64,000 nucleotides of DNA from the NCBI RefSeq assembly GCF_032362555.1, contig NC_083525.1, forward strand, positions 4,077,501 to 4,141,500, given 5' to 3'. Each line of letters opens with the position of its first letter. The stretch's first letter is position 1. Below the pieces are notes generated by a model that was not told the origin of the DNA, ran no database searches, and saw only the letters and a program-made list of their open reading frames with translations. Source of the DNA: Amyelois transitella. Its lineage: Eukaryota > Arthropoda > Insecta > Lepidoptera > Pyralidae. Below, one piece after another: positions 25,591 through 37,283 of the stretch. The position numbers and the translations under genes are program-made.

Positions 25591-28500
25591 ATGGTGTATC
25601 CTCAAAAACTGTTCGGTATGAATCCAAGGAAAGCGTCGACGGAAACGTTCCGGAAGGTTAGTATTGTAAACGCACACATTGAAATGTGGTTAATAGTTTA
25701 CTAATATTTCAGTATCGGTATATACAACTGTAACTTCGACAAATTTAGTAGATAAAATATACTAAAATGGATTTTTAGAAAGTAGAATTAGGACCACTAT
25801 CACTTTTTGTTAATGTCGTGATAGCTTAAAGATAAAAGTGGTTCCTAATATCTACTATATTAAAAAATGCTTAGACAGTCTTTAGATTTTTTGATATTAA
25901 CATATTCGCCTTAAAAATTTACTAATAAGTAATAATGCAGCCAGCCCCGAGTTTAGATCTCAACGGCTCATAATTTAAATAAACCAAAATACTACGTGAT
26001 GACATATTTGTTTCAAAAGATGTCTCGATTTTGTATTGTAGTCCTCACCCGCTAGTTAACACTCGTAACTGATCTTTTATAACCTTGATGGTTATTCAGT
26101 GAAATTTTCCAAGAAAAAGTATACGGCAGTTTTTCATGAATGTCAAGCCAAAATGCATATACAAATAACACTAAAAAGATCATTTGAATTTAACAGCAAA
26201 ATTATTGGATGACAAACCCCCAACGGGAGCACGCACCATGGTATATCTGGGATTCCAAACAGACGGTAGCCAGAAGTAGGAGTGAGGTCAGTTACATAGA
26301 ATAAAATAAATAAATTATTATATCTACTTATTTTAAATTGTGTAATTTTTATCTGAAACATTTACCTTTTGCCTTTACAAATTTTTATTTATCAAGACAA
26401 ATGCGGTCTTTAATGATCGAATGTAACGATTGAACAATAATAATTTAACTTTAAATCTAGTGGATATAGGTATAAAGAATGGAAGAAATCTGAGAACTTT
26501 AGAAACAAAAATATTATACTAGATCGTATTCTTGTAAAAAGAACCATTTCTTCAATTTAAACTTTAGGAAAGACCCCCTCGCCATGAGGTATACGATATG
26601 AAGTCCTTTGGGAACGATGTCCGGGAGTACCTTCTGACGTCGACGTTGCATGGTCTTCGCTATATTGGAGAGAAAAAGTTAACGTGGTTTGAAAGGTAGG
26701 CTTAAAACCATTTAACTTTATAAGTATTCTATAGTAAAGAGTGAGGTAATTAATCATTGATCTTCGTGACATTGCTCATTTCGTTAGTACCTATGTTCAG
26801 TTTCAGAAACTTAGAAAACACAGTTGATTTATTTATTTCATTTTTATACGGAGAGTATCATATTTTTAATATTATTATACAAATAGGATTTTTTGGCTGG
26901 TCGCTTTCGGATTCTCACTGGTCTGCGCAGCCTTCTTCATTCTGAATGTATACGCAAAATGGCGTCTGTCACCAATGATCGTGAGCATCAACCCTCAGAA
27001 CATGCCCTTGGAAGAATTGCCCTTTCCCGCCCTCACCATTTGTAACGTAAACCAAGCAAAGAAGTCCGTCGCAGAACGTTACTTGAAATCTGGGTAAGGT
27101 TAACCGATGGTTTTGGGCTGTTATTTATAGCTTTTTGCTTTTTACATATATGTACGCGTTCTTATTCGACGTAAGAGAAATCGAAGATTTTTTTTATAAT
27201 TATCTTTCTTCTTAATGAGAGTAGGTAATTTAAATTTTGTAAGTCATTTAATACTCTTGTTTCTTTTCCAAAGTCACCGGGATATTTCCCGAGAAAATAT
27301 CCCTGCTGATTAACCTAACCTTACCTTACCATACTTAGGACCAAATTATAACAAAGTTTATACATTAGTACTAAGTTACCTGACAGTTAAAGAATTAAAC
27401 TTAGGTACATTTCACCATTATGTTTTTCTGCAAACAATTTTTTTTAAAGAATGTGATCATTTTTTCTAAAGCGATCATGTGGACAAGAAGCTGCTGCAAA
27501 GTTTGTGCGTGCCGCAAAATGACGCCGACATATTCGAGGACGAAATCGCTGAGAGCGCTGATTGGGATCACACCAGATCATTTCTAATTAATGTTAGTAT
27601 TGTAACAAATATATGCTTAACTTAGTTAAGTACTAAGTTATAATAAACATACAAATCATCACATCTTTATCCCTTAGGTGGCAGAGAAAGCCAGCAGTCT
27701 CTAAAAAACTAAAAGGCCACGCTCAGTAGTATGGCTCAATGATAGATTGAGTTTCAAATAATGACAGGTTTCTAATCCACTTAAAAAAGAATCCCAAGTT
27801 TATAAGTACTAACAAATTGTCCCTTTAATTTTCGTCGTCATACATTTTCGGAAAAACCTCTAAGTACATCCCTACCTAAATGGAACCTACATGCCAAATT
27901 TGAATTCTCACCAACATTTAGGCTATGCGTTGAAATATCAGTCAGTCAATCAATCAGTTACCTCTTAACAAATGCTAAGTTTAGATAAAATTTAAATGAA
28001 CAACACTCAACAGCTCTAAATGATCACGAGCGAACACGATTTAAACAAAAATAGTTGACAGAGTCCGTAGGTATATGTACTAGAATCTTCTTAGACCTAA
28101 CCTTTATAAATAAGTGCTGAGGAAATGAGTGTAATAACTCTAGATGTCAGCGTCAGGGGCGTCAACATCCGATGTCGAAAAGATTTCTTGAACTTATAAT
28201 TAATACAGGAGTTGGCGCCTACAGAAAACTGGCTCTACCCACCTAAAGTTTCACTAAAGCAAATGGCTTTTGTGAAGGATACCATTAAAATTTATTGAAA
28301 AAAAGTTGCTTTTCAAATTTGAAAACATCTCGTTTCTTTATTAGCTTTGGTATTTAGAAAGTAAGTACATGGAATGTAATGGAGTTGGCAGTTAGAAAGA
28401 CATAGAGTACCTGGTACTCTATGTCTTTCTAACTTGAACTAAACAATGCGAGGCCTGCTATATGTAGACTGCCATATTAGAATGTTTGGCAATTCTCGGT

Positions 28501-31500
28501 GATTTGCCGGCTTACACTAAATCGGGAGCCAACTTGAGGCTTTCAATGGGAACCTTCTATAGCTCTCACCATGTTTTTCTCCGCCGTAATCGGTTTGAAA
28601 TCAACTAATGTATCAAATCCTACTGCGGCCTAAATCAATGACTTTGATAACAAGTTATTGATTAAGGTCGCAGTAGGATTTGAACCTGTGCGTCATCGGG
28701 TACATTCGACCACTTTATCATACCATCAGGTAACCCAGCCGTGTACGGAGATGATTCCGCTATGCAAGTGGAACTCCGAAGTGAAGAGCTGCCAGGACCT
28801 GTTCAACGCTCAGCTGACGGACGAGGGCCTCTGCTGCACCTTTAACGTCGTGCACCGGGACAAAATGTTCCGAAACCCGTGAGACTTTATAAATAAACTA
28901 GCTTTCGCCCACAGCTCCGCCTGCGTGAAAAGTTCCCTAAGTAAAGGCGACTAAGGAATAGGCTAATTAACTTGGGATTCTTCTTATAGGCGATGGGCTA
29001 GCAACCTGTCACTATCTGAATCTCAATTCTATCATTGGGTCCAAACGTGGCCTGTCGGTCTTTCAAGACTGCTGGATTTGTCTGACCCGCAAGGGATATA
29101 GACGTGATTGTGTGATTTTGTATGTTCTTCGATTAATCAGACATCTGGAGACCGAATTAGAAAATTGCTCTACTACTCTTGTTTTGAATCTCTTAATCAA
29201 GCCCAAATTATGACCACACACGAGTATTGTCCGTAAACATAACGGAGTAACTATATATATTTGTCCACCTCATAATCATGATGAGAGAGGTATCCGAAAG
29301 CAACATGAATTCGACTTGTTTTCTAGACGTTTTAATGCTCATTTATTTATGTTGACATCAGGAAGTCCCTAAACGACCTGAACCTGACATTTCCATTGCC
29401 AGCGGTAGACTGGACTCCCGAAGATGGCTACCCACCAGATGCGCCTCAAAACGGGTTTCCTTGGAGGCCCAAAGGTACTGTTATACTATACTGTACTATT
29501 TACTGTCCTTTCTCGACGATCCTTTCTTCTTGGTTACTTCCTCAAGTCTAATTCTTGAACGGCCATTTATGCAACTTTCTATCGTAGGTCTATCTATATC
29601 TACCTATATTTGTAATATTTGTATTAGTTTATTTTCAGATTGGCGGACATCCCTTTCACCTTTTAATTTAAACTCGTCCTGTTATGAGGAGTTGGTCTTA
29701 GCTCTTAGGTCTTTGTCTGTCCACAGGCCAGAAAATATAAAAAAAAATAATTGATTTTCAATCTATACTCGGTGAATCCATTCTAATGAATTCAATATTT
29801 TTATTAGGTGTCGGAACCAATCATGGCCTTTCTTTAGTGTTGGATGCTAATATTGAAGAATATTATTGTTCATCAACCAAGAGCACTGGATTCAAGGTAA
29901 GAAAAAGAAGTACATTTACCTTTTGATTGCATTCTATGATTACTTAGGTAGGTACTTAAAATACTCGTAGGTATAATGCAAAAGCACCAACAATATAATC
30001 TAGAACCTCAAGCTCTCCCATTAACTTGCCTTCCGAAGTTACAAGTCTTAAACTGATTGGAGACTTTATCTTTAACCAAAATAGTAGAAATCCATTCTGT
30101 CGATAGCGTCAGACTCCTGTAGAACAATTAATAACAATCTTAGTACAAAATCTAAGCATTTTTGTAGATACTTCTCCACAACCCAACGGAGACGCCCAAA
30201 ATGGCAAACCTGGGCGAGATCTACGGCAGCGGCATTGAGGCGCGGGTGACCATACAGCCGCGAATCCTGGACGCGCAGCCAGCTCTCAAGTCCATTGATG
30301 TGTCGAAGAGGCTCTGTCTGTTCTCTAGCGAAAAGGACTTAGTATTTTATAGGTACGTACAAACAGCCCAAGACTGGAGAAATGTTGGAAAGCAAGCCGA
30401 ATGCTACGAAGCTTAGAGGCTGAGGTTGCACTTGGAAAGCAAAGATGAGGGAAAGGTTCTTCAGTATGGACAGTCGACATCATACTACCTATACTTACAA
30501 ATTCGTATCAAATTTTATAGTAGCAACTTTTTTTCGTTGTTTTAGTACTAATAAGTATCTACTTTGATTTAACCTAAAATGGAATGGAAGTCAATCAACA
30601 AATGCTAACTTAAATAATAATAAAAAAACGATCGCTGTAAAATCGTAAGAGAAAAAATTAATTGACTGGGTAAAATATTTTTTAAGAAGATACTTTTTAC
30701 ATCGATTAGTTCACACTGAACAACAATTATTTGTTTGTTTTACAGGACTTACACTTTGAAGAACTGCGAGATGGAGTGCGAAGCCAAAGGAATGTTGGAT
30801 TTGTGCGACTGTGTTTTCTATTATATGCCGAGTAAGTTACTTGTTGCACTAAAATTTAAAGCATTAAAATTTATTATCATCAAAAAATGGTATGAATGTT
30901 TATTTCAGAGAACAAAACAACTCGGGTTTGCGGCAAGGCGGACGCAAAATGTTACAGTAACACATCCATAATAGCTCCTAAAAGTAAGTAGGTATTCACG
31001 AATAATAAATATATCTAAATTAAATGTATGAAGTACTGTATAGCCATAGAAATGAGAATATTATAATGACAATGGAAATGCCGTAGGTACACTTTAATAA
31101 TAAAGATGTCCTTGTCTAACAAACTATAATAAAGAAGTCTTGCATTTTGGACATACTCTTCTGCGCAGGTTGTCAAGCTGTCAATGTGTTCGTTCAAGCT
31201 GTTCTTCCAAGATCATTGACAAAGGCACAATGTGGTTAAAGTATTTTGAACTATCTGTTGCCCGCGGTTTTCTCTCACACACATTGAAAGTATTTTCTAT
31301 TTGTAGGGAAGGAATGCGACGAATGCCTGCCCGCTTGCACAGAAATCGCGTTCTTTGAGCGCATGAGCACGGCTCCGCTTAACAGCGCGGGAGTGAAGGC
31401 GCTGGCCAAGCTGGTCGCCAAGCCTGTGGACTACTTCACGTAAGTATCTTTAACATGTAGGTATTATCTATATACACAACTTAGTTCTAGATTCTAAAAT

Positions 31501-32193
31501 GAACTGTTACTGGGATGCCCAAAAATTTATTTTAATTCTCGTAACTTTTTCAAAATCCTCGTAGATGCCTACTATATCTCAATAGGTATTTCTTCCGCAA
31601 ATTTTACAGTTTGGAAAGTAAGTAAATTTATGTAAGTAACTCTATAAATTCACAACATTTCATTTTCTTTAAGGAAAAATATGCTGGTGGTACATTTTTA
31701 CTTCGAGGATGACACGTTCATAAGATTGACCAAAGGGGAGATATTTGGCCTCACTGAATTTCTTTGTAAGTACACATCTACCTATATCTAGGTAATGATT
31801 TGTTGGAGAAAACATTTTAACTAAACAATTTTCTACTTGACAGTTCAAAAAGTTCAGTTTTAAAATACTGAATTTAGAAATTCGTAATGTAAAACATACA
31901 TACAAAGCTTAGAAGAAAGAAAGGTGGCACAACGATCTCCAGAGCCCACCATACATGGGCACCTAAGGATTTAAATCTATGAATCGCGCTTATTAGTCGT
32001 GACGCCCCGTTCAACCATGGCCGTATATATTAAACCTATAATGACGATGAAATTCCCAGCCAACACCGGCGGGCTGCTGGGGCTGTGCATGGGGTTCAGC
32101 ATGATGAGCGCGGTGGAGCTGGTGTACTTCGTGACGCTGCGCGCGCTCTGCATAGCGAGGGAGCGTCGCCCTGCGCAGCCCTTCACTAAATAA
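25591..32193 (+). CDS. ppk: Pickpocket-family DEG/ENaC sodium channel subunit
   Basis: Thirteen exons, all in phase: 25591-25656, 26568-26695, 26887-27093, 27472-27592, 28730-28878, 29362-29474, 29808-29896, 30168-30352, 30746-30831, 30909-30983, 31307-31439, 31674-31765 and 32060-32193, giving 525 residues. The family marks occur in order. The cytosolic gating motif HG (TLHGLRYI) is in exon 2. The first membrane helix and FPALTICNVNQ are in exon 3. TQPCTEM and TDEGLCCTFN are in exon 5. The block VDWTPEDGYP is in exon 6, and LLHNPTETP is in exon 8. The paired-Cys region with CDECLPACTE is in exons 9-11. GLTEFLSNTGGLLGLCMGFS, the pore loop and second membrane helix with a GxS selectivity-filter sequence, spans exons 12-13. 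The extracellular Cys pattern looks complete, so it should be a functional plasma-membrane cation channel subunit (sensory or epithelial). Which pickpocket it is cannot be told by eye. The first exon is the least certain, but its upstream frame is closed by a TAG. Confidence 0.93.
27655..27860 (+). mobile_element. SINE-like repeat, family A copy in channel intron 4
   Basis: ATACAAATCATCACATCTTT, AAAAGGCCACGCTCAGTAGT, TTTCAAATAATGACAGGTTT and AGAATCCCAAGTTTATAAGT follow the family A order with substitutions. It is in the same orientation as the host gene, 60 bp after the exon 4 donor. Confidence 0.55.
28391..28433. repeat. 43-bp palindrome, 21-bp arms around a single base
   Basis: GTTAGAAAGACATAGAGTACC (28391-28411) is followed by T and then its exact reverse complement (28413-28433). 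It lies in intron 4 of the pickpocket gene. Palindromes this tight are usually unstable; this one looks like a recent foldback. Confidence 0.9.
28613..28683. repeat. 27-bp inverted repeat next to a splice acceptor
   Basis: The left arm 28613-28639 and right arm 28657-28683 match at 25 of 27 positions with a 17-nt loop. The right arm contains AGGATTTGAACCTG, which resembles the B-box of a tRNA-derived SINE. The structure ends 46 bp before exon 5 of the pickpocket gene (acceptor at 28728-28729), so a hairpin in the pre-mRNA could bear on recognition of that exon. Confidence 0.8.
28935..29120 (-). mobile_element. SINE-like repeat, family A copy in channel intron 5
   Basis: AAAGGCGACTAAGGAATAGG, CTTGGGATTCTTCTTATAGG, CGATGGGCTAGCAACCTGTC, then TCTGACCCGCAAGGGATATA and GACGTGATT. 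It is antisense to the pickpocket gene and well preserved. Confidence 0.65.
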
Positions 32194-32222
32194 ATTGTTG
32201 CTAAATTCATTGCTTAATTTTA

Positions 32223-32261
32223 TCATCATCACGGAAGTTTGCGTTCCTTCCGTGATGATGA
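32223..32261. repeat. Perfect 15-bp hairpin in channel 3' region
   Basis: TCATCATCACGGAAG (32223-32237) pairs with 32247-32261 across a 9-nt loop. It starts 30 nt after the pickpocket stop codon and is followed by A-rich sequence and AATAAA signals (32366, 32387). It could fold in the 3' untranslated RNA. Confidence 0.85.
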
Positions 32262-32365
32262 CAAAATTACTAGAAAATTATAAAATATACCATCTGAGTA
32301 ATCGCAAACGTTCAGAGTGTATACTTTTCTTTGAGGATCATTGTACATTGGAAATATGGAATTAT

Positions 32366-32392
32366 AATAAAAGAACATATATATTAAATAAA
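32366..32392 (+). terminator. Poly(A) signals of the pickpocket gene
   Basis: AATAAA occurs at 32366-32371 and again at 32387-32392, 173 and 194 nt after the stop codon. MED31 comes from the other strand with its stop at 32764, so the two 3' ends are about 400 bp apart and may approach or overlap. Confidence 0.55.
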
Positions 32393-32763
32393 AAAATCCT
32401 TATTTTAATATTATACTATCTTAATATCTACAATATTTTACATATAAATCAGTCTATGAACAAGATTTCGAACAGAATTCATGTAGATATACCGTCACAT
32501 CTATATACAAATATTGCAATATATTGCAATTTTTAAACAGGTAGGTAGTTTCTTTTTGTTTGTACATACTTTTTATAAGATGTATATAATTTCGTTCTTA
32601 ATTTTGGGCTAGATCTGTGTGATTAGTCCAATTTTTAATCATTAAAAGCCGTCACAGGAACTTCTTTAGTCCGAAGTGTTATCAAATATATTGGGTAGAT
32701 TTTCCTATCCGAAGCTTGCTTACATGAGTGTTAATTAAACTTTAAGTGTCTGCAAGTATGTAT

Positions 32764-35145
32764 TCACGACTGTTGCCTGGGCGGGGCGTGCGCGGGCGGG
32801 GCGGGCGGCGCGGGGGGCGCGGGCGCGTCGGGCGGCTGCAGGATGCGCGTGCGCCGCCGCGTATAGTGCTGCCACAGGAGAATTGCTTGGTCATCCATGA
32901 ATTTGCATACCTATAAAGAAAAATTACAGAAAGTCATTTTTACATCCTGAAACGGTAACATCCTACATGGGTAATAGTAAACATATTATCATTCATCTTA
33001 ATGTTGGTCTTGGTTGTCTTTTCCTCCTTGGAGTGGGAAGGCGCCCAACTCAAGAAAGTCCTAATATAAAAGTATTAGGACTTTCTTGAGTCTTAAGTCG
33101 CATCAGCAATATTCAAATATTTTCGCCTCATACAATAATTAAACTTTGGTGTTACTTATAAAAGTATGTAGTAATACTGTAACATTGTTTAAGTTATTAA
33201 CAATATTTTATTAAGTTCATCCTCATCATCTATTATCGTATTTTTATAGGCAGCAGCACCAACTATGGGGATAGCAGGGTTTCGCTCTTGACTCCAGGAG
33301 TAGATGAGGAAGGATGTAGTGTAAAGTGTAGACGGGTCTATATTCTAGCCAAGGGACAAGTGTATTTTCTAGATGTTTTCTCCCACCATATTAGACATTA
33401 AAAAAAATGGCATTAATATATAGACATTGTGGTTTCTGGCACCAATATTGGACTAGTTACTTAAACTGTTAGTCCTTTCTAACCCTCAAGGAATATAGAC
33501 GTATTATTCAATCCTGGTATAATTAAAAACAAACTATAGAGGCGGTACTACAAGAAATGATTATAATATAGATTTTAAATGTGTATACCTGTGCAGAGAC
33601 ACATTCTCTCCTAAATGCTTCATGTTGCAGTAGCTCCAAGAAATGTAGACACATTGGGTACTTCAGGTATCGTGCATATTCTGGTTCCCGCCAATATTGT
33701 AAGTATCGGAGGTAGTTGACAAACGTCTGCTCTTTTAGGTAGCCACGTTGAGCCAAAACTGAAATATAAGTAAAAAGATGTGTTTGTTATATTTAAGTAT
33801 CAGAATAAATATCACTTATATTATTTTTTATTTATATATTTGAATATATTTAAATAATAGTAACATAATATTACATAATATTTTCATTTCATGAACACTA
33901 TGGTGATAATAAATTAAATCACAGTTCCGGTATAGAGATAATAGATATAAATAATATCAATAGCAGTTAGAACGAATATTAGCGCATAAAAACATATTAA
34001 CATGCAGTAGCGCTCATCGTCTGTAAGAAAGATTTTGCAACTAAAACTCAACTAAAGTTTTATATGATAAATAGTTGTTTGAAGAAATATCTAATTGGGA
34101 TCACCTTAAATGGCTTCAAAAAATTTAGTCCATGGGATCCAAGCTCTATTAAGTTTTTAAAACAAGTGTCTCTGCATACTTTCGGCATCACCCATGACAA
34201 AAGCACTAGCTCTTATCCCGCAGAAAGAATAGAGATTGCCATTCAGCCACATTAATGCAGCTGGAGTTCTTGGAAAGAGCATAGCTATTCCAATTTTTAA
34301 TCATTATTTTAATTTTAATTATTCTTTTTCTATTTTAGATAAGATTTAATTATAATAAGGTTTAGTTTATTGTAATTGGTTTTTAATTTATGTTTATACT
34401 TTTATCACGTAATTGAATTACTTTTGCTTTTAACTAAAATTTATTTTTCATTTTGTTGAGAACTATCACTTATCAAGATTCTTTGCCTTTAATTCAATAC
34501 TTAAAGAAATGGATTATAATGGTCCTCAGAGAATAGGACTTTTAAAGCTTTATAAGGCATCTTAGCATTAACAAAGCATAATATTATGATGATAAAGAGT
34601 TGTGAAACTCACAGTGTATGTAGTTTGGGTTCGCCAGGCACTGCACAAATTCAAGCTCCACTTGAAATCTTATGCGGTTCTGATCTTCTGTTTCGGACAT
34701 TACTGAAATTAAGTTTCATTTTTAAATCACCAAACACAAATATATATTTTTAAATATACTAGTAAGTAAAATTAATTAGTGTTACTTTCAAGGTCTCTCT
34801 GACTCTGATATACCTCTAATAAGCCAAATGCATAATGTTTATATTCTCTTTTGCCAAATGCTGAAAATGCAATCAGATTCAGAAAAACCCTTGACATTAA
34901 AAAATAAACAAATAGGTTATGCAGTGTTTACCAAAAACAAACAAATATTTGAGAGAAATGAATAGGTTAACTACTTAGTTAGGTTTTTTGTAAACAACAA
35001 TTACACGCACCCGCAGACGGTGGCTTGTTATAAACTATCATTATGATAAAATTTACTTATCTCAAAACACAGTTACAATACTGCGATAAAAAAGGTATTA
35101 AATATATCAAACAGCAGGCATAACCTTACCTTTACCAGCCATCAT
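32764..35145 (-). CDS. MED31: Mediator complex subunit 31 (SOH1 family)
   Basis: Four exons on the - strand, 35130-35145, 34613-34702, 33589-33758 and 32764-32910, all in phase, encoding 140 residues. The family core is plain: [40 protein letters not shown] and the [12 protein letters not shown] / WQHYTRRR segments. MED31 is a small, strongly conserved subunit of the Mediator middle module, which links transcription factors to RNA polymerase II in the nucleus. The C-terminus after ILQPPD is a Pro/Ala run ([19 protein letters not shown]) encoded by extremely GC-rich DNA. Animal MED31 tails vary, so this is probably lineage-specific. Two adjacent Met codons begin the frame (35145 and 35142), and I chose the first. 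It converges on the pickpocket gene; SNAP29 lies upstream, transcribed divergently 3.7 kb away. Confidence 0.95.
33048..33091. repeat. Perfect 19-bp hairpin in MED31 intron 3
   Basis: ACTCAAGAAAGTCCTAATA (33048-33066) pairs exactly with 33073-33091 over a 6-nt loop. It lies in the last intron of MED31 (32911-33588). A stem of this size is in the range of a small precursor RNA, but the perfect pairing is more like a young foldback. Confidence 0.88.
33759..34612 (-). other. MED31 intron 2
   Basis: An AT-rich intron with no recognisable gene or intact mobile element. The open frame at 34064-34255 (+) has no domain and looks fortuitous. Intron 1 (34703-35129) is equally featureless. Confidence 0.6.
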
Positions 35146-36299
35146 TTTGACAGATTTCCACCCACCCGTACCCACTTATAAAATAAATTATAAATAAAAG
35201 ATGTAGGTAATAACCTCCTCACAATTGGGCACCCTAAACTAAAAAAATATCATTAATAGAAAGTAGCTCATTGGTAAAATGTAAATAAAAAATGAACACT
35301 GGAAGAAAATGGTAACTGTCAGTCTTCTGTCAGTATTTTTCAGCACGGGTCCGAATCTCCCATATTAAATTTGCTAGACGTAGGTATTTGGTGTACTTGA
35401 CGGGGATTGGCTGTAACAGGACATTACATGACAAGCAAGTCATTCTTCCTTCCCCAACCCGCTTCTGTAGTGGCCGAACCGACACCCAATCTTGAGTCGT
35501 ATTTGTTAAATCGCGTACCTGGTCTACTAGGTACGTGGTCGAGTAAATACCAGAGGCAAAAACCAGCTAAAAAAACTATATATGTAGGTAGATATAGTTA
35601 ACCTGCAAAATCAGTAGTGTCCGACCGAAGCTTCGGCTTCGGCTTCGGCTTCGGCCACCTTCGGCCAAAAAATCCACCTTCGGCGAAACATTCGGCTTCG
35701 GCCCAAAATCCGGCCGAAGCCGAAGGTTTCGCCGAAGGTCCGAGCGACCGTCGAGATTGAACGAACTGTTACGAAAGTCATGAGGCGGCGGGGAGTCACT
35801 GTCAAAATATCACATTGCTGATTGCATGCATCAAAACAAGTCCGTACGTGTATTTAAACGAGTGTTTTTGTAAGAAATCAAATCATTATTTTTTACCAGT
35901 AGGTAAATCACAAACTTTTATCTATACATATGTATAATAAAACAGTAAAAATATTTTGTCTGTACATTTAGTATTTTCGACTGAAATGGATAGAGGGACA
36001 CTTAGAATGAATAATAGAAAGCAAAAATATTTTTTTTTAATTTCTTGTCTGTCTGTCTGTATGTATGATCACGATTATCTCCGAAAGTACTAAACCGATT
36101 TACTTCAAACTTTCACCAATTGCTTTGTTTTAACTCAGAATAACATTTAAAGTTTGTTTCATCAAAATCGGTTCACAAAAAAAAGTTATCGACATTTGAA
36201 TGAACTCAAGGCATCAGTATGCCTGCAAATAAGTTACGAAATTAAAAATTCAAAGTCATTTATCATTATACGACGGCATTATACCTATAACATATATGT

Positions 36300-36490
36300 A
36301 AATATAAGTGAAAGGCGACTAAGGGATGGGCTTACAAACTTGGGATTCTTTTTTAGGCGATGGGCGAGCAACCTATCACTTTTTGAATCTCAATTCTATC
36401 ATTAAGTCAAATAGCTGAACGTGGCCATTCAGTCTTTTCAAGTCTGTTGGCTCTGTCTACCCCGCAAGGGATAAAGACGTGACCATATGT
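36300..36490 (-). mobile_element. SINE-like repeat, family A, well preserved
   Basis: AAAGGCGACTAAGGGATGGG, CTTGGGATTCTTTTTTAGGC, GATGGGCGAGCAACCTATCA, TCTGTCTACCCCGCAAGGGA and GACGTGACCATATGTATGTA. It is nested inside the TTCGGC foldback element, so it inserted after that element or together with its interior. Confidence 0.7.
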
Positions 36491-36519
36491 ATGTAGTCTA
36501 CTTTAATTTCGACACCAAC

Positions 36520-36600
36520 GCAACGGCTTCGATGGTCCAGTGGTTACCCCGTGAGACTGTGAAGTTGGCGGTCCAAGTTCGAATCCCAACAATTACAAGA
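36520..36600 (+). mobile_element. tRNA-derived SINE head (family D)
   Basis: GATGGTCCAGTGGTTACCCC provides an A-box-like element, followed by GGTCCAAGTTCGAATCCCAA, a good B-box (GTTCGAATCCC). The acceptor stem is not complementary and an AT-rich tail follows, so this is a SINE head and not a tRNA. Confidence 0.6.
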
Positions 36601-37283
36601 TATTTTTTATTATTAAAAATATATTTTTTTTTGTATTGTTTGAGTATTTTATGTAAAAAAACTGAAAATCAAAATACTACATATAATAATAAAACGGTAA
36701 AAATATTTTTTCTGTACATTTAATATTTTGACTGAAACGGATAGAGAATTTTTTTTTTTACATTTTTGTCTGTCTGTATCTGACTGTATGATTAAAATTC
36801 AACTCGAAATTTACGCGGACGAAGTCGCGGGCAACAGCTAGTTTATCTCTAAACCAACCACCTCTATGATATATCATCAACTTCTATATGAGACAGTCAA
36901 TATATATACCTTCAATATTGAGGTTTTGAAATGATTTTAATATTAATTGTAGCTTGTAGACAATATTGAACAAAATTAATTACTGAGTGCTGAGAGAATA
37001 TAAACCTTCGGCTTCGGCTTCGGCTTCGGCCGAAGGTTGTGGCGATAGCCGATTAATCGGCTTCGGCTTCGGCTTCGGCCAAAAATAGACCTTCGGTCGG
37101 ACACTAAAAATCAGTTTCAATAGTTGTGGTAGCCCCAATGAGCGCGCAGCAATGGCTGGGCAAATGGGGAAAGGGTGAGGGGAGCAAGTCTAGAAATTTT
37201 ATTAGGCACATGTTGGTCTGATATCTCTACTTAGTTTGTGATTTTTAGCATCTTTATTTAATTCATAATTTTGTTTGATTATT

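Larger units (their letters stand above)
35615..37106. mobile_element. Foldback/MITE-like element with TTCGGC arrays and 16-bp terminal inverted repeats
   Basis: The ends are TAGTGTCCGACCGAAG (35615-35630) and its exact reverse complement (37091-37106). The outermost TA on each side could be the target duplication of a Tc1/mariner-like insertion. Just inside each end are arrays of TTCGGC units with their inverse (35629-35740 and 37005-37085), which fold back on each other. The interior is composite: two related AT-rich segments (35928-35996 and 36668-36745), a family A SINE (36300-36490), a tRNA-like SINE head (36520-36600) and a tail CGCGGACGAAGTCGCGGGCA. No transposase is present. Confidence 0.6.

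Noticed and set aside
36520-36600. Possible tRNA gene
   Set aside because: Only the promoter boxes are kept; no cloverleaf can be drawn with a proper acceptor stem, and it is followed by an AT-rich SINE tail.
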